From the NCBI GenBank assembly GCA_934129745.1, contig CAKOWZ010000001.1, positions 1 through 64,000 on the forward strand: 64,000 nucleotides of DNA, read 5' to 3'. Below are positions 9,651 to 16,615 of the stretch, piece after piece. The notes below the pieces were generated by a model. The model searched no databases. It saw nothing but the letters and a program-made list of their open reading frames with translations, and had not been told where the DNA came from. Each line of letters opens with the position of its first letter. Position 1 is the first letter of the stretch. The stretch comes from an uncultured Clostridia bacterium. GTDB lineage: Bacteria; Bacillota; Clostridia; TANB77; CAG-508. The translations under genes and the position numbers were made by a program.

Positions 9651-9692
9651 CGAACGATTTTTCTTGACATTTTAATATAAAGGTTGTATTAT
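9651..9692 (+). promoter_or_regulatory. Consensus sigma-A promoter with upstream CGAACGATTT box
   Basis: TTGACA (9664-9669), 17 nt, TATTAT (9687-9692). The 10-mer CGAACGATTT (9651-9660) ends 3 nt before the -35. The same box with the same 3-nt gap occurs on the minus strand at 29543-29584, and another copy precedes the promoter at 14314. It drives the small ORF at 9731. Confidence 0.75.
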
Positions 9693-9730
9693 TTGAATAA
9701 ATAAACAATCTTTTTTCAGGAGGTTTATTA

Positions 9731-9832
9731 ATGATAAAAAAGATCATTATATTCTTAATTATTTTTATTCTTGTGAAATTTTTTCTTGAAAGATTTCTCA
9801 CTAATTGTATAATAAAAAAATTAAATAATTAA
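9731..9832 (+). CDS. 33-aa single-pass membrane peptide
   Basis: An ORF of 33 codons (MIKKIIIFLIIFILVKFF...) with one hydrophobic helix (about residues 4-18) flanked by lysines and a short basic tail. It has a near-perfect ribosome-binding site, CAGGAGG, 8 nt before the ATG, and its own consensus promoter 40 nt upstream. Those two signals make it credible. It could be a small membrane regulator or a toxin-like peptide; there is no homology I recognise. Confidence 0.6.
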   Translation: MIKKIIIFLIIFILVKFFLERFLTNCIIKKLNN

Positions 9833-9896
9833 TTAATCAAATAATTAAATGAAAAACTAATTAAAAGATTATAAAATTAATAATAAAAAATGATTA

Positions 9897-9968
9897 AATA
9901 AATAATTAATTAAATAAATAATTAAATAAATAATTAAATAAATAATTAAATAAATAATTAAATAATAA
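9897..9968. repeat. Second tract of the 12-bp AT repeat
   Basis: AATAATTAAATA repeated about five times, the same unit as at 1-100, 9.9 kb away. Confidence 0.9.
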
Positions 9969-9980
9969 TAGTTTTTAATT

Positions 9981-10116
9981 TTGCAGGGAGAAAATAAAAA
10001 TAAAAAAAGAAAAACTATGCCCCAAATATATTAGTTTTGTTCTTACTTATTCTTTTGAATTTTTTCGTGATATATAAAATGTCCCCCAAAAATATATGAA
10101 ACATTTTTCCCTGCAA
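9981..10116. other. Inverted repeat pair enclosing 110 bp
   Basis: TTGCAGGGAGAAAA (9981-9994) is matched by the inverted TTTTTCCCTGCAA (10104-10116). The interior also holds two related G-rich boxes, GCCCCAAATATAT (10019-10031) and CCCCCAAAAATATAT (10083-10097). No ORF. It may be the decayed end pair of a small element or a structured RNA downstream of rlmH on the minus strand. Confidence 0.45.
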
Positions 10117-10259
10117 TTATATATAATATTATAAAATAAATTATAATATATAAATAAAAATAGATGAAAGAGGAGTTGAAAATAAAAATAAAAAAATAAA
10201 ACAAAAAAATAAAATAAAAAAATAAAATAAAAAAATAAAGTAAAAAGTAAACGAAAAAT

Positions 10260-10323
10260 AAATAAAAAATAAATCATAAATAAAAAATAAATCATAAATA
10301 AAAAATAAATCATAAATAAAAAA
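10260..10323. repeat. 18-bp tandem repeat abutting the rlmH stop
   Basis: AAATAAAAAATAAATCAT occurs three times in tandem (10260-10313) plus a partial copy, directly downstream of rlmH. Because 18 is a multiple of three it creates an apparent minus-strand ORF with repeated FLFMIY, which I do not regard as a gene. Confidence 0.85.
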
Positions 10324-10806
10324 TTATTTATGATATGTTTCATTATTTGAAATTTTAAAAGCCCTATAAATTTGTTCTAATAAAAAAACTCTAAATAATT
10401 GATGTGGAAATGTCATTTTAGAAAATGATATCAATTCATTAGAAATTGATAAAACACTATTTGAAATTCCAAGTGAACCACCAATTATAAAATTTATAGT
10501 ACTATATTGATTTAGAGAAATATTTTCTAATTTTTTGGAAAATTCTTCTGAAGTAAATTGTTTTCCTTTTAAATCTAAACAAATATTATATGAGTCTTTT
10601 TTTATGTTATTAATAATATTTTGACCTTCCTTTTCTTTAATAGCTAATACTTCTTTTTCACTTGGATTATTTGGAATTTTCTCATCTGGAAGTTCAACAA
10701 TTTTTAATTGACAATATTTGCTTAAACGTTTGAAGTATTCATCAATTGCTTCTCTCAAATATTTCTCTTTAATTTTTCCGACACAGATTATATTTATATG
10801 TAACAT
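10324..10806 (-). CDS. rlmH: 23S rRNA (pseudouridine(1915)-N3)-methyltransferase RlmH
   Basis: 160 aa from MLHINIICVGKIKEKY, the usual RlmH length. It has the SPOUT-fold C-terminal knot: NFIIGGSLGIS, then SFSKMTFPHQLFRVFLLEQIYRA. It methylates pseudouridine 1915 in helix 69 of 23S rRNA. It lies directly downstream of walJ/yycJ on the same strand, a conserved Firmicutes arrangement. The start is ATG 10806 by family length; oddly the only clear ribosome-binding site, AAAGGAG, lies about 48 nt further upstream (10854-10860), with an AT-rich palindromic stretch between them, so translation initiation may involve a folded leader or coupling to a short leader frame. Confidence 0.93.
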   Translation of the reverse strand: MLHINIICVGKIKEKYLREAIDEYFKRLSKYCQLKIVELPDEKIPNNPSEKEVLAIKEKEGQNIINNIKKDSYNICLDLKGKQFTSEEFSKKLENISLNQYSTINFIIGGSLGISNSVLSISNELISFSKMTFPHQLFRVFLLEQIYRAFKISNNETYHK

Positions 10807-10882
10807 ATGTTTATATGCTTTACTATATACTATATAATATATAACAAAGCAATCTCCTTTCAAAAAATAGTAAATTGTATTT

Positions 10883-11674
10883 TTATCCAACATCAATTAA
10901 TGGAGTGTGATTGAAACGTGTTGCAACACTTAGTTGAATACTTTTTTCTGGTATATTGTTTTGAATTATTTCATCCATAACAGTTTTATATGCTAATTCT
11001 GGAAAATTATTTTCTCTACTTAAGTGACCTAAGACAACTTTTTGTAATCCTGAATTAATTAAATGTGAAACTGTTTGACTAGCATTGTCATTTGATAAAT
11101 GACCTAAAGGACCAGAAATACGTTGTTTAAGGTGGTATGGGTATGGTGAGCATTTTAAGATATTAGGGTCGTAATTTGATTCTAATAATAAAAAACAACT
11201 TTTTTCTAGCGTTTTGAGTATTTCAGGTGTCATATGACCAATGTCTGTTGCTATACTTATTTTTTTGTCATTATGGAAAATATTGAATGCACATGGATTT
11301 GCAGCATCATGAGGAATTGGAAATGGATGTATTTGCAAATCTCCAATAAAAAAATCATTGGAAAAGTCAAATATATTAACATTTTTAGGTTGTATTTTAT
11401 TTTTTTGATCAGGCATAGCTTCTAATGTTTCAATGTTTGTATAAATTGGAATATCATATTTTTTTGATAATGTACCAAGAGATTTTACATGATCAATATG
11501 TTCATGTGTGACTAAAATTGCGTCAATGTCCTGTATATCAACATTTATATCTGAAAGTGAATTAACAATTTTTTTTGCACTTTCTCCGCAATCAACTAAT
11601 AATTTTGTTTTATTTGTTTCAACATATAAACTATTTCCTGAACTACCACTATATAGACTACAAAAATTAAACAT
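10883..11674 (-). CDS. walJ: MBL-fold metallohydrolase WalJ/YycJ (VicX)
   Basis: 263 aa with the metallo-beta-lactamase motif THEHIDH (residues 56-62), SGSSGNSLYV at the N-terminus and the later LEANYD-like LESNYD and GHLSRENNF. WalJ/YycJ proteins are 5'-3' exonuclease-like enzymes linked to the WalRK cell-wall operon and to coordination of replication and division. Here walRK is absent from the window; rlmH follows. AAGGAAG precedes the ATG at 11674. Confidence 0.9.
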   Translation of the reverse strand: MFNFCSLYSGSSGNSLYVETNKTKLLVDCGESAKKIVNSLSDINVDIQDIDAILVTHEHIDHVKSLGTLSKKYDIPIYTNIETLEAMPDQKNKIQPKNVNIFDFSNDFFIGDLQIHPFPIPHDAANPCAFNIFHNDKKISIATDIGHMTPEILKTLEKSCFLLLESNYDPNILKCSPYPYHLKQRISGPLGHLSNDNASQTVSHLINSGLQKVVLGHLSRENNFPELAYKTVMDEIIQNNIPEKSIQLSVATRFNHTPLIDVG

Positions 11675-11701
11675 TTTATTCTTCCTTTTCTAAAATAAAT
11701 T

Positions 11702-11747
11702 AAGTGTAGTATTATAAACTTAATATAATAATTTTAATACTACACTT
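11702..11747. other. 13-bp perfect inverted repeat upstream of walJ
   Basis: AAGTGTAGTATTA (11702-11714) and its inverse TAATACTACACTT (11735-11747) flank a 20-nt A/T loop. On the minus strand it contains TATAAT (11713-11718), so it may be an operator over the walJ promoter; it could also form a hairpin ending the murA transcript, although a long T run is lacking. The rest of 11750-11935 holds no gene I can see. Confidence 0.5.
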
Positions 11748-11935
11748 TTGAATGTTTTCTGGATAGGTTAATAATATGACAGCTAATGATACTAATAACA
11801 TTATTAGTAGTAAGCTTTTATAATATCATAAATAATAAGAGTTAAATAAAATTTGTAAAATATTTAAATTATTCTTCCGTTTTTGTGTTATCGGCATGAA
11901 TATGTAAATTTTATTATATTGTACTTATTGTTTAT

Positions 11936-11962
11936 TATTCGTAAACTCTTATGATATCTGCT
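11936..11962 (-). pseudogene. Degenerate second copy of the murA 3' tail
   Basis: This stretch repeats the last codons of murA (12001-12027) with a few differences: both read TATTC..GTAA.CTCTT.TGATATCTGC on the plus strand. The copy is 65 bp downstream of the intact gene's 3' end and lacks an open frame. It looks like a small tail duplication or the scar of a recombination event. Confidence 0.6.
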
Positions 11963-11999
11963 CAGACGGATTAATTTGAGGTAATTAAAGTAAAACAAA

Positions 12000-13259
12000 T
12001 TATTCCGTAACTCTTGTGATATCTGCACCAAGTTTTCTGAATTTTTCTTCAATATTTTCATAACCTCTATCAATGTGTGATAAATTATATAATTCTGTTG
12101 TTCCATCAGCAATGATACCAGCTATAATTAATGCTGCACCAGCTCTTAAATCTGTTGCATAAACTGGAGCTCCAGATAGTTTTTCAACACCTTCAAATAC
12201 TGCTGTTTTTCCTTGAGGAGTAATATTTGCACCCATTTTATTAAGTTCATTTGTGTATTGGAATCGAGATTCCCATATACTTTCATTAATAATACTTGTA
12301 CCCTCTGCAATTGATAATGTAACTCCCATTTGAGGTTGTAAATCTGTAGGAAATCCAGGATATGGAAGAGTTTTAATGTTTGCTTTTTTAGGTCGAGTAT
12401 TACACCATACTCTTATTTGATCTCCATCTTCTTCAACATGTCCACCAATTTCAATTATTTTTGCAGTCAAACATTCTAAATGTTTTGTGATACAGTTTTT
12501 TACTAAAATATCACCTTTAGATGCAACTGCTGCAAGCATAAATGTACCTGCTTCTATTTGATCTGGAACAACTGAATATGTAGCACCACCTTTTAATTCA
12601 GAAACACCATTAATTTTTATAACATCAGTTCCTGCACCACGGATATCGGCACCCATTGTATTTAAAAAGTTTGCAACATCAACAATATGTGGCTCTTTGG
12701 CAGCATTGTCAATAACTGTTGTTCCTTCAGCTAAAACTGATGCAAGCATAACATTTATTGTTGCTCCAACTGAAACCATATCCATATATATAGAAGTTCC
12801 AACTAATTTGTCTGCAGAAGCCTGAATTGTACCATTTGAAACAGTAACTTTTGCACCTAAAGCTTCAAATCCTTTTATGTGTTGATCAATTGGTCTTGCA
12901 CCTAAATTACATCCACCAGGAAGACCAACTTCAACATCTTTGCATCTACTTAATAAAGATCCAATTAAATAATAAGATGCTCTAAATTTGCTTGTCATGT
13001 CTAAAGGAGCTTTATGTCCACAAATATTTGTTGAATCAATAGTAATTGTATTATTATCAATCCATTCAATTTTTGCTCCTAATTTTGACAAGATTTCGCA
13101 AGAAATTTTGACATCACTAATATTAGGTAAATTTTCTATTGTACATTTACCATTTATAAGTAAAGCAGCTGGAAGTATTGCAACTGCTGCGTTTTTTGCA
13201 CCACTAATGATAACCTCACCTTTTAAAGGGGTTCCACCATGTATAACTAATTTTTCCAA
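12000..13259 (-). CDS. murA: UDP-N-acetylglucosamine 1-carboxyvinyltransferase MurA
   Basis: 419 aa, full family length. It transfers enolpyruvyl from PEP to UDP-GlcNAc, the first committed step of peptidoglycan synthesis. KN (residues 22-23, in SGAKNAAVAILPA) and the catalytic Cys117 in PGGCNLGARPIDQHIKG are present, so it is a fosfomycin-type Cys enzyme. The start is TTG at 13259, seven nt after TAGGAGG; no in-frame ATG lies nearby. Promoter at 13302-13330. The C-terminus GADITRVTE is complete. Confidence 0.96.
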   Translation of the reverse strand: MEKLVIHGGTPLKGEVIISGAKNAAVAILPAALLINGKCTIENLPNISDVKISCEILSKLGAKIEWIDNNTITIDSTNICGHKAPLDMTSKFRASYYLIGSLLSRCKDVEVGLPGGCNLGARPIDQHIKGFEALGAKVTVSNGTIQASADKLVGTSIYMDMVSVGATINVMLASVLAEGTTVIDNAAKEPHIVDVANFLNTMGADIRGAGTDVIKINGVSELKGGATYSVVPDQIEAGTFMLAAVASKGDILVKNCITKHLECLTAKIIEIGGHVEEDGDQIRVWCNTRPKKANIKTLPYPGFPTDLQPQMGVTLSIAEGTSIINESIWESRFQYTNELNKMGANITPQGKTAVFEGVEKLSGAPVYATDLRAGAALIIAGIIADGTTELYNLSHIDRGYENIEEKFRKLGADITRVTE

Positions 13260-13301
13260 AAGATTACCTCCTAAATAAAATTGTATAAATAATCATTATA
13301 G

Positions 13302-13330
13302 GTTATACCATAAAATGGTTTTTTTGACAA
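13302..13330 (-). promoter_or_regulatory. murA promoter
   Basis: Minus-strand TTGTCA (13325-13330), 17-nt spacer, TATAAC (13302-13307), 43 nt upstream of the TTG start. Confidence 0.75.
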
Positions 13331-13556
13331 CAATAATTTGAATTTTATTTAAAAAAATAAAAATTTGCTACTTATTTAATTAAAATAATTAATATTTATA
13401 TATCAAAATAATATATTATATAAACAATAATTAAAATTTAAATATTCAAATAAAATATTATATATAATAAAATTTATATATACAAATTAAATATTAATAA
13501 TATAATAACTTGCATTAATAGTATAATAATTTATATATTCAAATAAAATTTTGTTA

Positions 13557-14174
13557 TTATAATTTTGAAAACAATTCAATTAATTTAAATTTGAAATTAA
13601 TATTTGGATTGTTTTTTTCATTTATAATTGCATATTCCTCTTCAGAAAGTTGCTCTTTTATTGTTTGTTTAGATTCATCTGGAACTATTCCTGTAGACAT
13701 GTCAACAAAACATAGTGGGGGAAACATTACACACCACCAATTTTGACCAGCACTTTCACCAATTTCCACCTTTAATGCATCATAATATCCTGCTGGAAAT
13801 GAGATATCGCCGTAGTATTTTGTCGGAAAATAGCAATTACCAATTTCAACTTTTACATCATAATTATAACCATTTTCTCTAATAGTTTTAATTGCTATAT
13901 CACGAAAATCTTGCTCATGTTCTTTTGCAATTTTTATTGCATCATCTTTTGTAGACATATTTTGGGTTAATGTATTCATATATTTAATTAGGTTATCACG
14001 AACAATGTATTTTAAATTTTGATCTTCTTCTGAATCACTGTTTGCGATAACGTGTAGTCTAAATACACTTTCTGATATATCATTAGATACTGCAGCAACA
14101 TATGAAAATGCTGATATTGCAATATAAATTAACAATAATGAAATAACTAATATAATCCTTTTAAAAATTTTCAT
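13557..14174 (-). CDS. spoIIR: Stage II sporulation protein R
   Basis: 205 aa from MKIFKRIILVISLL. It has an N-terminal signal sequence (residues 1-30) and the SpoIIR core: SVFRLHVIANSDSEEDQNLKY, then GNCYFPTKYYGDISFPAGYYDALKVEIG and GQNWWCVMFPPLCFVD. SpoIIR is secreted from the forespore and triggers SpoIIGA to process pro-sigma-E. ATG 14174 follows AAAGGAGG by 6 nt; an upstream in-frame ATG has no such site. Sporulation control by sigma-F is expected for the family; the promoter elements are not clear here. Confidence 0.95.
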   Translation of the reverse strand: MKIFKRIILVISLLLIYIAISAFSYVAAVSNDISESVFRLHVIANSDSEEDQNLKYIVRDNLIKYMNTLTQNMSTKDDAIKIAKEHEQDFRDIAIKTIRENGYNYDVKVEIGNCYFPTKYYGDISFPAGYYDALKVEIGESAGQNWWCVMFPPLCFVDMSTGIVPDESKQTIKEQLSEEEYAIINEKNNPNINFKFKLIELFSKL

Positions 14175-14290
14175 AGAAAATCCTCCTTTGTGTTTTTTTG
14201 TGTAATTAATATAATTATTGACTACATTAAAAAAATTATACACAAAAGGAAAAAAATAATAATTTGTCGAAAATCGATGTCGAAAATAGG

Positions 14291-14342
14291 CGAACGATTT
14301 ATTTGTAATATTATTGACATATTTGAAATAAATTGGTAAAAT
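14291..14342 (+). promoter_or_regulatory. Sigma-A promoter with upstream CGAACGATTT and TCGAAAAT boxes
   Basis: TTGACA (14314-14319), 17 nt, TAAAAT (14337-14342), 38 nt before the next gene. CGAACGATTT (14291-14300) ends 13 nt before the -35, ten nt further than in the other two copies, about one helical turn. Two GTCGAAAAT boxes lie just upstream (14266-14290). Confidence 0.7.
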
Positions 14343-14379
14343 TTTCCATATAGTTTTTTACTAGGAGGCAAAGGAAAAA

Positions 14380-14883
14380 ATGGAATATGTGGGACAACAA
14401 AACATAAAAACATATTGTAATTTTTATGTAAGTGATTTACATTTATCTGTAATGTTATTACCATATTTGAGTAAACAGATAAATGAGGATGTTGAAATAA
14501 CCACTATTTTTGAAAATGTAAAAAAAGAAAATATTGAAGAAGTATTAGAAAAATTAAATGTAAAAAATAAAGAAAAAATATTAAACATAAATTGGTTTAA
14601 TAGTAATAAAGATAAAAATGAAGAAATTGAAGATACAATAAAAAATAATTTACAAAAGAAGAAACAAAATGTTGTTATAATAGGTGGTAATGAAGATTAT
14701 ATTAATGAAAATAATTCAATGATTTTTGAATTATTAAATAATGTTGAAAATATAAATAATATTAAAGTTATTAATTGTTATAATATTGAAGAAATTAAAT
14801 CAGATATGTCAGAAATTGTTAAACAGTATGATGGAATTTTAAATACATCAGGGGAAATAGGAATTAATGAAAATAAGATATAA
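14380..14883 (+). CDS. Hypothetical protein, soluble, 167 aa
   Basis: Not recognised. It starts MEYVGQQNIKTYCNFYVSDLHLSVMLLPYL, is rich in Asn, Lys and Glu, and shows alternating helix-strand character with a possible nucleotide-binding-like VVIIGGNEDYI in the middle. No membrane segment or signal peptide. AGGAGG lies upstream of ATG 14380 and a well-formed promoter precedes it. It stands alone, between divergent spoIIR and the UDPGP gene. Its sharing of the CGAACGATTT box with two other transcripts suggests co-regulation. Confidence 0.7.
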   Translation: MEYVGQQNIKTYCNFYVSDLHLSVMLLPYLSKQINEDVEITTIFENVKKENIEEVLEKLNVKNKEKILNINWFNSNKDKNEEIEDTIKNNLQKKKQNVVIIGGNEDYINENNSMIFELLNNVENINNIKVINCYNIEEIKSDMSEIVKQYDGILNTSGEIGINENKI

Positions 14884-14904
14884 AAAATAATTAAAGATAA
14901 TTCA

Positions 14905-15115
14905 TATAAATAACAAAATATAGATCGTAAAAAATAAATCATAGAGATAATGAAATATAGGCCATAAAAATAAATTATAGAAATAATAAAATATGAGCCA
15001 TAAAAAAATAAAAAATATAGGTTATAAAAAAATAAAAATCAATTATAAAAATAATAAAATATAGATAATAAAAAAATCATAAAAGTAAAATATAAATCAT
15101 AAAAATAATAAAAAA
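14905..15115. repeat. About 36-bp degenerate tandem repeat spacer
   Basis: About six imperfect units of the type AATAAAATATAG-n2-ATAAAAATAAAT-n-ATA. No ORF. It fills the gap between the 14380 gene and the promoter at 15118. Confidence 0.65.
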
Positions 15116-15117
15116 TA

Positions 15118-15144
15118 TTGACTAATTAAAAAATGTGGTATAAT
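15118..15144 (+). promoter_or_regulatory. Promoter of the UDPGP-family gene
   Basis: TTGACT (15118-15123), 15-nt spacer, TATAAT (15139-15144) with an extended -10 TGG just before it. About 48 nt upstream of the ATG. Confidence 0.7.
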
Positions 15145-15192
15145 ATAAAAAAATCAAAATATTTATACAGATGATTTGAAAGGAGCAATTTT

Positions 15193-16434
15193 ATGGAAGA
15201 AAAATATGAAGCAGCATTGAAATGTTTGAAAAAACATAATCAAGAGCATATTTTAAAAAACTATGAAAAATTATCAGAAACAAAAAAGGAAAAATTATTA
15301 AATCAAATTTTAACAATTGATTTAAATCAAATTGGAGAATTATATGAGTCAACAAAAAAAGAAATAAATTTTGCAAATGATAAAATAGAACCAATAGACT
15401 ATGTAGAAAAAGCAAAATTGTCAAAAGAGGATTTTGAAAAATATAAACAATTAGGTGAAAATGCGATAAAACAAGGAAAATATGCTGTTGTAACAATGGC
15501 AGGTGGTCAAGGAACAAGACTTGGACATAGTGGACCAAAAGGAACATTTATGTTAGGATTACCAAATGATAAATCAATTTTTGAAATATTGATAGATTCA
15601 ATAAAAGAAAATAATGAAAAATATGGTGTTACAATTCCTTGGTATATAATGACAAGTAGGGAAAATAATGAACAAACAGAAAACTTTTTTAAAGAAAATA
15701 ATTATTTTGGATATGATCCAAAATCTATAATCTTCTTTAAACAAGGAGAATTACCAATGTGTAGTGAAAATGGAAAATTATTAATTGGTGAAGATGGATT
15801 AATTAAAGAAGCTGCAGATGGACATGGTGGAATTTTTGAATCTATGAGAAAAAATGGAATCATTTATGACATGAAAACTAGAGGTATTGAGTGGGCTTTT
15901 GTTGGACCAGTTGATAATGTTTTAGCAAAAATGGTTGATCCAGTTTTATTGGGTGTTACTTTAGATAAAAAAGTTTTAGCAGCAGGAAAAAGTGTTGTAA
16001 AAGCAGGACCTAAAGAAAAAGTTGGTGTATTTTGTAAAAGAAATGGTAAACCAGGTGTAGTTGAATATACTGAAATAACAGATGATTTGGCTGAGGCAAG
16101 AAATGCAGATGGTGAGCTTGTTTTTGGTGAATCACATATAAATTGTAATTTATTTAATGTAAATGCAATTGATGAAATTAGTAAAAAGAAATTGCCATAC
16201 CATTGTGCTCATAAAAAAGCAAAATATATTGATGAAAATGGAAATCTTGTATCACCAGAAAATCCAAATGCTTTTAAATTTGAATCATTTATTTTTGATG
16301 CATTTGACATGTTAGATGATATGGCTATTTTAAGGGTTAAAAGAGAAGAAGAGTTTGCACCTGTAAAAAATGCTACAGGTAATGATAGCCCTGAAACAGC
16401 TAGAAAGTTGTATATGGATTATTACAAATTATAA
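15193..16434 (+). CDS. UDPGP-family uridylyltransferase (UAP1-like UDP-sugar pyrophosphorylase)
   Basis: 413 aa. The nucleotide-binding loop MAGGQGTRLGHSGPKG (residues 102-117) is of the eukaryotic-type UDP-GlcNAc/UDP-glucose pyrophosphorylase family rather than bacterial GalU or GlmU. Further support is KQGELPMC, PNGHGG-like ADGHGG, and VGPVDNVLAKMVDP. It uses UTP and a sugar-1-phosphate to make a UDP-sugar; the sugar is not determined from sequence. With phosphoglucomutase at 20132 nearby it may supply UDP-glucose or UDP-HexNAc for envelope glycans. GAAAGGAG precedes the ATG. A strong terminator follows. Confidence 0.9.
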   Translation: MEEKYEAALKCLKKHNQEHILKNYEKLSETKKEKLLNQILTIDLNQIGELYESTKKEINFANDKIEPIDYVEKAKLSKEDFEKYKQLGENAIKQGKYAVVTMAGGQGTRLGHSGPKGTFMLGLPNDKSIFEILIDSIKENNEKYGVTIPWYIMTSRENNEQTENFFKENNYFGYDPKSIIFFKQGELPMCSENGKLLIGEDGLIKEAADGHGGIFESMRKNGIIYDMKTRGIEWAFVGPVDNVLAKMVDPVLLGVTLDKKVLAAGKSVVKAGPKEKVGVFCKRNGKPGVVEYTEITDDLAEARNADGELVFGESHINCNLFNVNAIDEISKKKLPYHCAHKKAKYIDENGNLVSPENPNAFKFESFIFDAFDMLDDMAILRVKREEEFAPVKNATGNDSPETARKLYMDYYKL

Positions 16435-16455
16435 AAAAATATTATTTATTAATCT

Positions 16456-16494
16456 AAAATCGGTTTTGGAAAAAAATTCTAAAACCGATTTTTT
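16456..16494 (+). terminator. Terminator of the UDPGP-family gene
   Basis: Stem AAAATCGGTTTT (16456-16467) / AAAACCGATTTT (16481-16492) with a 13-nt loop, followed by T residues. Confidence 0.85.
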
Positions 16495-16615
16495 AAAAAA
16501 TAATTTACAAAATTTAAATTATATGTGATAATTTAAAATAGGATAAATAAGCATAATTTTATATATGCAATATTATAATTAAATAATAAATATAAAATAA
16601 GTGATGGAGTAGGGT

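Noticed and set aside
10047..10343. 98-aa minus-strand frame with FLFMIY repeats
   Set aside because: It is produced by the 18-bp A/T repeat and overlaps the end of rlmH; no ribosome-binding site, and composition is that of translated A/T repeat.
11888..12112. 74-aa minus-strand frame overlapping murA's end
   Set aside because: Mostly an out-of-frame reading of murA; only the short tail duplication at 11936-11962 is of interest.
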